A stretch of 64,000 nucleotides of DNA from Bacteroidales bacterium UBA5197. Its GTDB lineage: Bacteria; Bacteroidota; Bacteroidia; Bacteroidales; Lentimicrobiaceae. The notes beneath the pieces are model-generated. The model had not been told where the DNA came from and did no database searches. It was given only the letters and a program-made list of their open reading frames with translations. The position numbers and the translations under genes were made by a program. Each line of letters opens with the position of its first letter. Position 1 is the first letter of the stretch. Location of the stretch: contig DHVX01000062.1 in NCBI GenBank assembly GCA_002412885.1, forward strand, positions 219,425-283,424, read 5' to 3'. This document shows positions 61,833 to 64,000 of this stretch, piece by piece.

Positions 61833-62825
61833 TTGTTTGGTGGGATTTTGCAATATGCAAAACTGAACAAATTCAACACGATTAGCGGCTTAGCATTACG
61901 AAAAGATTTTGCTGTTGCTAAAGCAATTTTGATTGCAATCGGTGTAGGTGCTATCCTTATTAATCTCGAGATTGATTTAGGATTTGCAAGTTATCACACA
62001 AAACCTTTTATTTTAGGTGGTATCGCGCTTGGCGGACTTATATTTGGCTCAGGTATGGCTATTTTGGGCTATTGCCCAGGCACACTTCCTGTATCAGCCG
62101 GACAAGGCTCAATAGATGCATGGATTGGGATTGCAGGAGGATTATTTGGTGGATTTATTTACACCGTTTCTTTGCCTTTTTTTAAAGACATTTTGGGACC
62201 CGATTTAGGAAACATTACCTTAAAATCAGCATTCGCTGAGAATACCAACTTGTTTAACTTGTTTGGTTTTGTGATTGCCGCCTCATTGATTGCCGTAGCG
62301 TTTTGGCTGCATAAAATTGAAAAATCAAAAAATAATAAATGGATGTTTGCAGGCATTGCATTGGCAGTATTAAATGCTATTATTGTATTACAATCCGTTT
62401 CCGACAGACCGATAGGTGCTTCAACTACATATCCTTATGCCATTGACACGGTGTTTGGTATTACCAATAATGATTACTTCCCGAAAATTCAAAGTCCCGG
62501 ACACTGGGAATTGATTTTTTTAGCAGGTGCATTAGTCTCCGGTTTTTTATTTTCACTCGTTCGTAAAGACTTCAAATTAATTTTAATTTATGAAAATTGG
62601 AAAAACCATAAAGGAAATTCAAACCTAAATCGAATTATTTGGGCATTTATTGGCGGATTTTTGATTATAATAGGTGCGAGAATGGCAGGCGGTTGCACCA
62701 GCGGACACATCCTTTCAGGTGGAATGCAATTTGCATTAAGCAGTTTTGTTTTTGCTATATTTGTTTTTGCAGGTTTGTTGATAACAGGAAGTTTATTTTA
62801 TGGGAAACAAACAACGAAACGCTAA
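61833..62825 (+). CDS. YeeE/YedE-family (TsuA-like) thiosulfate transporter
   Basis: The protein has about 330 residues. Conserved cysteine motifs GYCPGTLPVSAGQGS and RMAGGCTSGHILSGG mark both halves of the YeeE/YedE fold; E. coli TsuA and a relative import thiosulfate through such cysteines. No good ATG is in frame: the TTG at 61833 is internal to a hydrophobic segment that continues upstream (EYFIFVFGFLFGG), while the nearest ATG (61804) is one frame off. Either a rare start is used or a one-base change disrupts the N-terminus. The stop codon lies within the attC-like element. Confidence 0.85.
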   Translation: MFGGILQYAKLNKFNTISGLALRKDFAVAKAILIAIGVGAILINLEIDLGFASYHTKPFILGGIALGGLIFGSGMAILGYCPGTLPVSAGQGSIDAWIGIAGGLFGGFIYTVSLPFFKDILGPDLGNITLKSAFAENTNLFNLFGFVIAASLIAVAFWLHKIEKSKNNKWMFAGIALAVLNAIIVLQSVSDRPIGASTTYPYAIDTVFGITNNDYFPKIQSPGHWELIFLAGALVSGFLFSLVRKDFKLILIYENWKNHKGNSNLNRIIWAFIGGFLIIIGARMAGGCTSGHILSGGMQFALSSFVFAIFVFAGLLITGSLFYGKQTTKR

Positions 62826-62950
62826 CATCGTATATAAAACATTTGGCAGTTAGTAGGTTATCGAGCATTTCAGTCTGTATCAAAAGTAAGTTGTAACTTG
62901 ACAGGAATGTGCTTCGAAATGCCAAACGTTTCATATACGTAACCGTTGGC
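62821..62950. other. attC-like imperfect palindrome, 130 bp
   Basis: Outer boxes GCTAAC (62821-62826) and GTTGGC (62945-62950) are near-complementary. Inside them, 62829-62848 and 62920-62939 form inverted arms matching at 18 of 20 positions. Size and layout resemble integron attC sites. The left box contains the yeeE stop codon. Confidence 0.55.
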
Positions 62951-63308
62951 AACAAGTGTAAAAAGACAGTGCAACCAGACAGATACGATAACTATAAAAT
63001 TGAAATAAGAAAGGATTTAGCTTTTTGATAGGACAGTGCAAATTTGATGGAAATTTATTTTGTTTTTTTCTTCCCCCCCCGCAAAAAAAGAAGAAGAAAC
63101 CCCACCCACATTGCACACATTGCCAAAGCCCCACGAGCCAACGCTAAAACCAAAGCTTTGTCAAAGAGTGCAATCTTGCCAGCTTACCCATTACTATTAT
63201 GGTACGATTTCCCATTTCTTGTCATTTGTGAAAAAAAATAAAAAGCTTGGATTGTAAAAAAAATATATTTATCTTTGCACCGAAAAACAATTTTAGTATA
63301 AAAATGAT
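62951..63308. other. Non-coding region with a second palindrome and the tetR promoter
   Basis: It contains a C8 run (63073-63080), an imperfect palindrome pairing 63110-63128 with 63156-63174 (ATTGCACACATTGCCAAAG against its near-inverse), and the TAnnTTTG promoter at 63247-63277. The region encodes only short proline- or lysine-rich frames in several phases that look spurious. Confidence 0.5.
63247..63277 (+). promoter_or_regulatory. Promoter of the TetR gene
   Basis: TTGG (63247-63250), a 19-base spacer and TATCTTTG (63270-63277) fit the -33/-7 pattern, 31 bases before the start codon. Confidence 0.6.
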
Positions 63309-63890
63309 ATGAGCATTGATAACACCAAAGAATCAATTTTAAGCGTTGCGAATAAGCTATTCAGTCGCTTTGGGTTCCACAAAACCTCAATGGACGAAAT
63401 CGCAAAAATTGCGAGGAAAGCCAAAGGTTCCTTATACTACCATTTTGCAAGCAAGGAGGAGCTATTTAGGGAGGTAGTATCAATTGAAATGATAAACCTG
63501 AAAAATCAGCTGTCTTTTATTGTTAATAATCCTGATTTGACTTCTTCTGAAAAGGTGAAAAATTATCTCGTCACAAGAATGGAAATTCTCAATTCTGCTG
63601 CAAATTATCATGAAACGCTAAAAGCTGATTTTTTTGAACATTTTCATTTCATTGATGATTTACGGTCTGAATTAGATGCATGGGAAAAAGAAAATCTAAA
63701 AAAAATAATACAACAAGGTGCTGAAAAAGCTGAATTTACAATAATTGGAGATATTGATGTACTGTTAGACGTATTCATTATGGTTATAAAAGGGCTTGAG
63801 ATACCCTTTTTTCTACAGAACAAATATGTGAAATACGCTCCTCATTTTGAAAGTTTAATTGGAATACTCACAAAAGGTTTGTCTTCATAA
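63309..63890 (+). CDS. TetR/AcrR-family transcriptional regulator
   Basis: The protein has 193 residues. The DNA-binding region is typical: SILSVANKLFSRFGFHKTSMDEIAKIARKAKGSLYYHFASKEELFREVV. The C-terminal region is mostly helical and unassigned. It precedes a probable exporter gene on the same strand by 64 bases, so it likely controls that exporter. Confidence 0.92.
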   Translation: MSIDNTKESILSVANKLFSRFGFHKTSMDEIAKIARKAKGSLYYHFASKEELFREVVSIEMINLKNQLSFIVNNPDLTSSEKVKNYLVTRMEILNSAANYHETLKADFFEHFHFIDDLRSELDAWEKENLKKIIQQGAEKAEFTIIGDIDVLLDVFIMVIKGLEIPFFLQNKYVKYAPHFESLIGILTKGLSS

Positions 63891-63954
63891 TTTTTTTTCA
63901 CTAAAACTGACTTAAAAACACATAAAGTATAATAATTGTAAAAAACAGAAAAAA

Positions 63955-64000
63955 ATGAACAGATTCGCAGAGGGAATAGTAAAATTTAAATGGCTTATAA
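63955..64000 (+). CDS. Partial RND/MMPL-type exporter (5' end, cut by window)
   Basis: Fifteen codons are visible: MNRFAEGIVKFKWLI. This matches the usual N-terminal leader before TM1 of RND/MMPL-superfamily exporters. The pairing with a TetR gene 64 bases upstream supports this. The identification rests on a very short stretch. Confidence 0.4.
   Translation, partial: MNRFAEGIVKFKWLI

Noticed and set aside
63073..63080. Phase-variable C8 tract controlling a gene
   Set aside because: The tract lies about 230 bases before the tetR start, outside any coding frame and upstream of the predicted promoter.
63044..63257. Overlapping short plus-strand frames rich in Pro and Lys
   Set aside because: Two frames of the same repetitive DNA are open at once, with no start-site signals. 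They look like non-coding repeat sequence.

Overview
The window looks like a chromosomal segment of a Bacteroidota bacterium, most likely Bacteroidales-like. The signs are promoters with the TAnnTTTG -7 box, very few Shine-Dalgarno sequences, a C10 peptidase with a type IX secretion (T9SS) sorting tail, the ftsX-DUF3098-uppP-truB block, a eukaryote-like IleRS, and many short secreted proteins of unknown function. I see no rRNA, tRNA, CRISPR array or complete insertion sequence.

Layout. 1-4.2 kb: secreted proteins, including a PQQ-type beta-propeller and a C10 cysteine protease. 4.7-8.1 kb: small stress-type genes (PfpI/Hsp31-like protein, zinc-free oxidoreductase, very acidic protein, hemerythrin, DUF5661). 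8.8-13.4 kb: ileS, a zinc-ligand-poor TraR/DksA protein and lspA. 13.5-22.3 kb: a divergent sigma-like/anti-sigma-like pair facing a large secreted TPR-CHAT protease-like protein, then three secreted proteins of unknown role. 22.8-25.7 kb: an acyltransferase, two tandem beta-barrel paralogues and an array of REP-like palindromes. 25.7-38.0 kb: pheS, two cyclophilins, a radical SAM-GME fusion, a winged-helix Fic protein lacking the catalytic His, pepT, an OPT transporter and leuS. 38.4-44.3 kb: ftsX, DUF3098, uppP, truB and membrane proteins. 44.4-51.1 kb: a tetR-tolC-adaptor-RND efflux operon. 51.5-55.2 kb: a coiled-coil membrane protein, a C69 dipeptidase and an S4-domain protein.

The last 8.7 kb (55.2-64 kb) is accessory DNA. 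It holds higBA, a parDE whose toxin is cut after 14 codons by a repeat with three hairpins, and a tyrosine recombinase with three HARP-like N-terminal repeats. The same 10-bp word occurs as an inverted pair on each side of the recombinase gene. Next comes an A/T-rich sulfur-oxyanion group (LysR, YeiH, TauE/SafE, YeeE/YedE) that ends in a 130-bp attC-like imperfect palindrome overlapping the last stop codon. The window ends with a TetR gene and the first codons of a probable RND/MMPL exporter.

The two best candidates for an undescribed system are: (a) the recombinase plus attC-like palindrome, which together resemble an integron-like unit driven by a recombinase that is not a classical IntI; and (b) the sigma/anti-sigma/secreted TPR-CHAT locus. 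Dispersed structured repeats (a CGCGTC-AGGG-GACGCG hairpin, an ACCTAACAAG palindrome and simple-sequence islands) fill much of the non-coding space.
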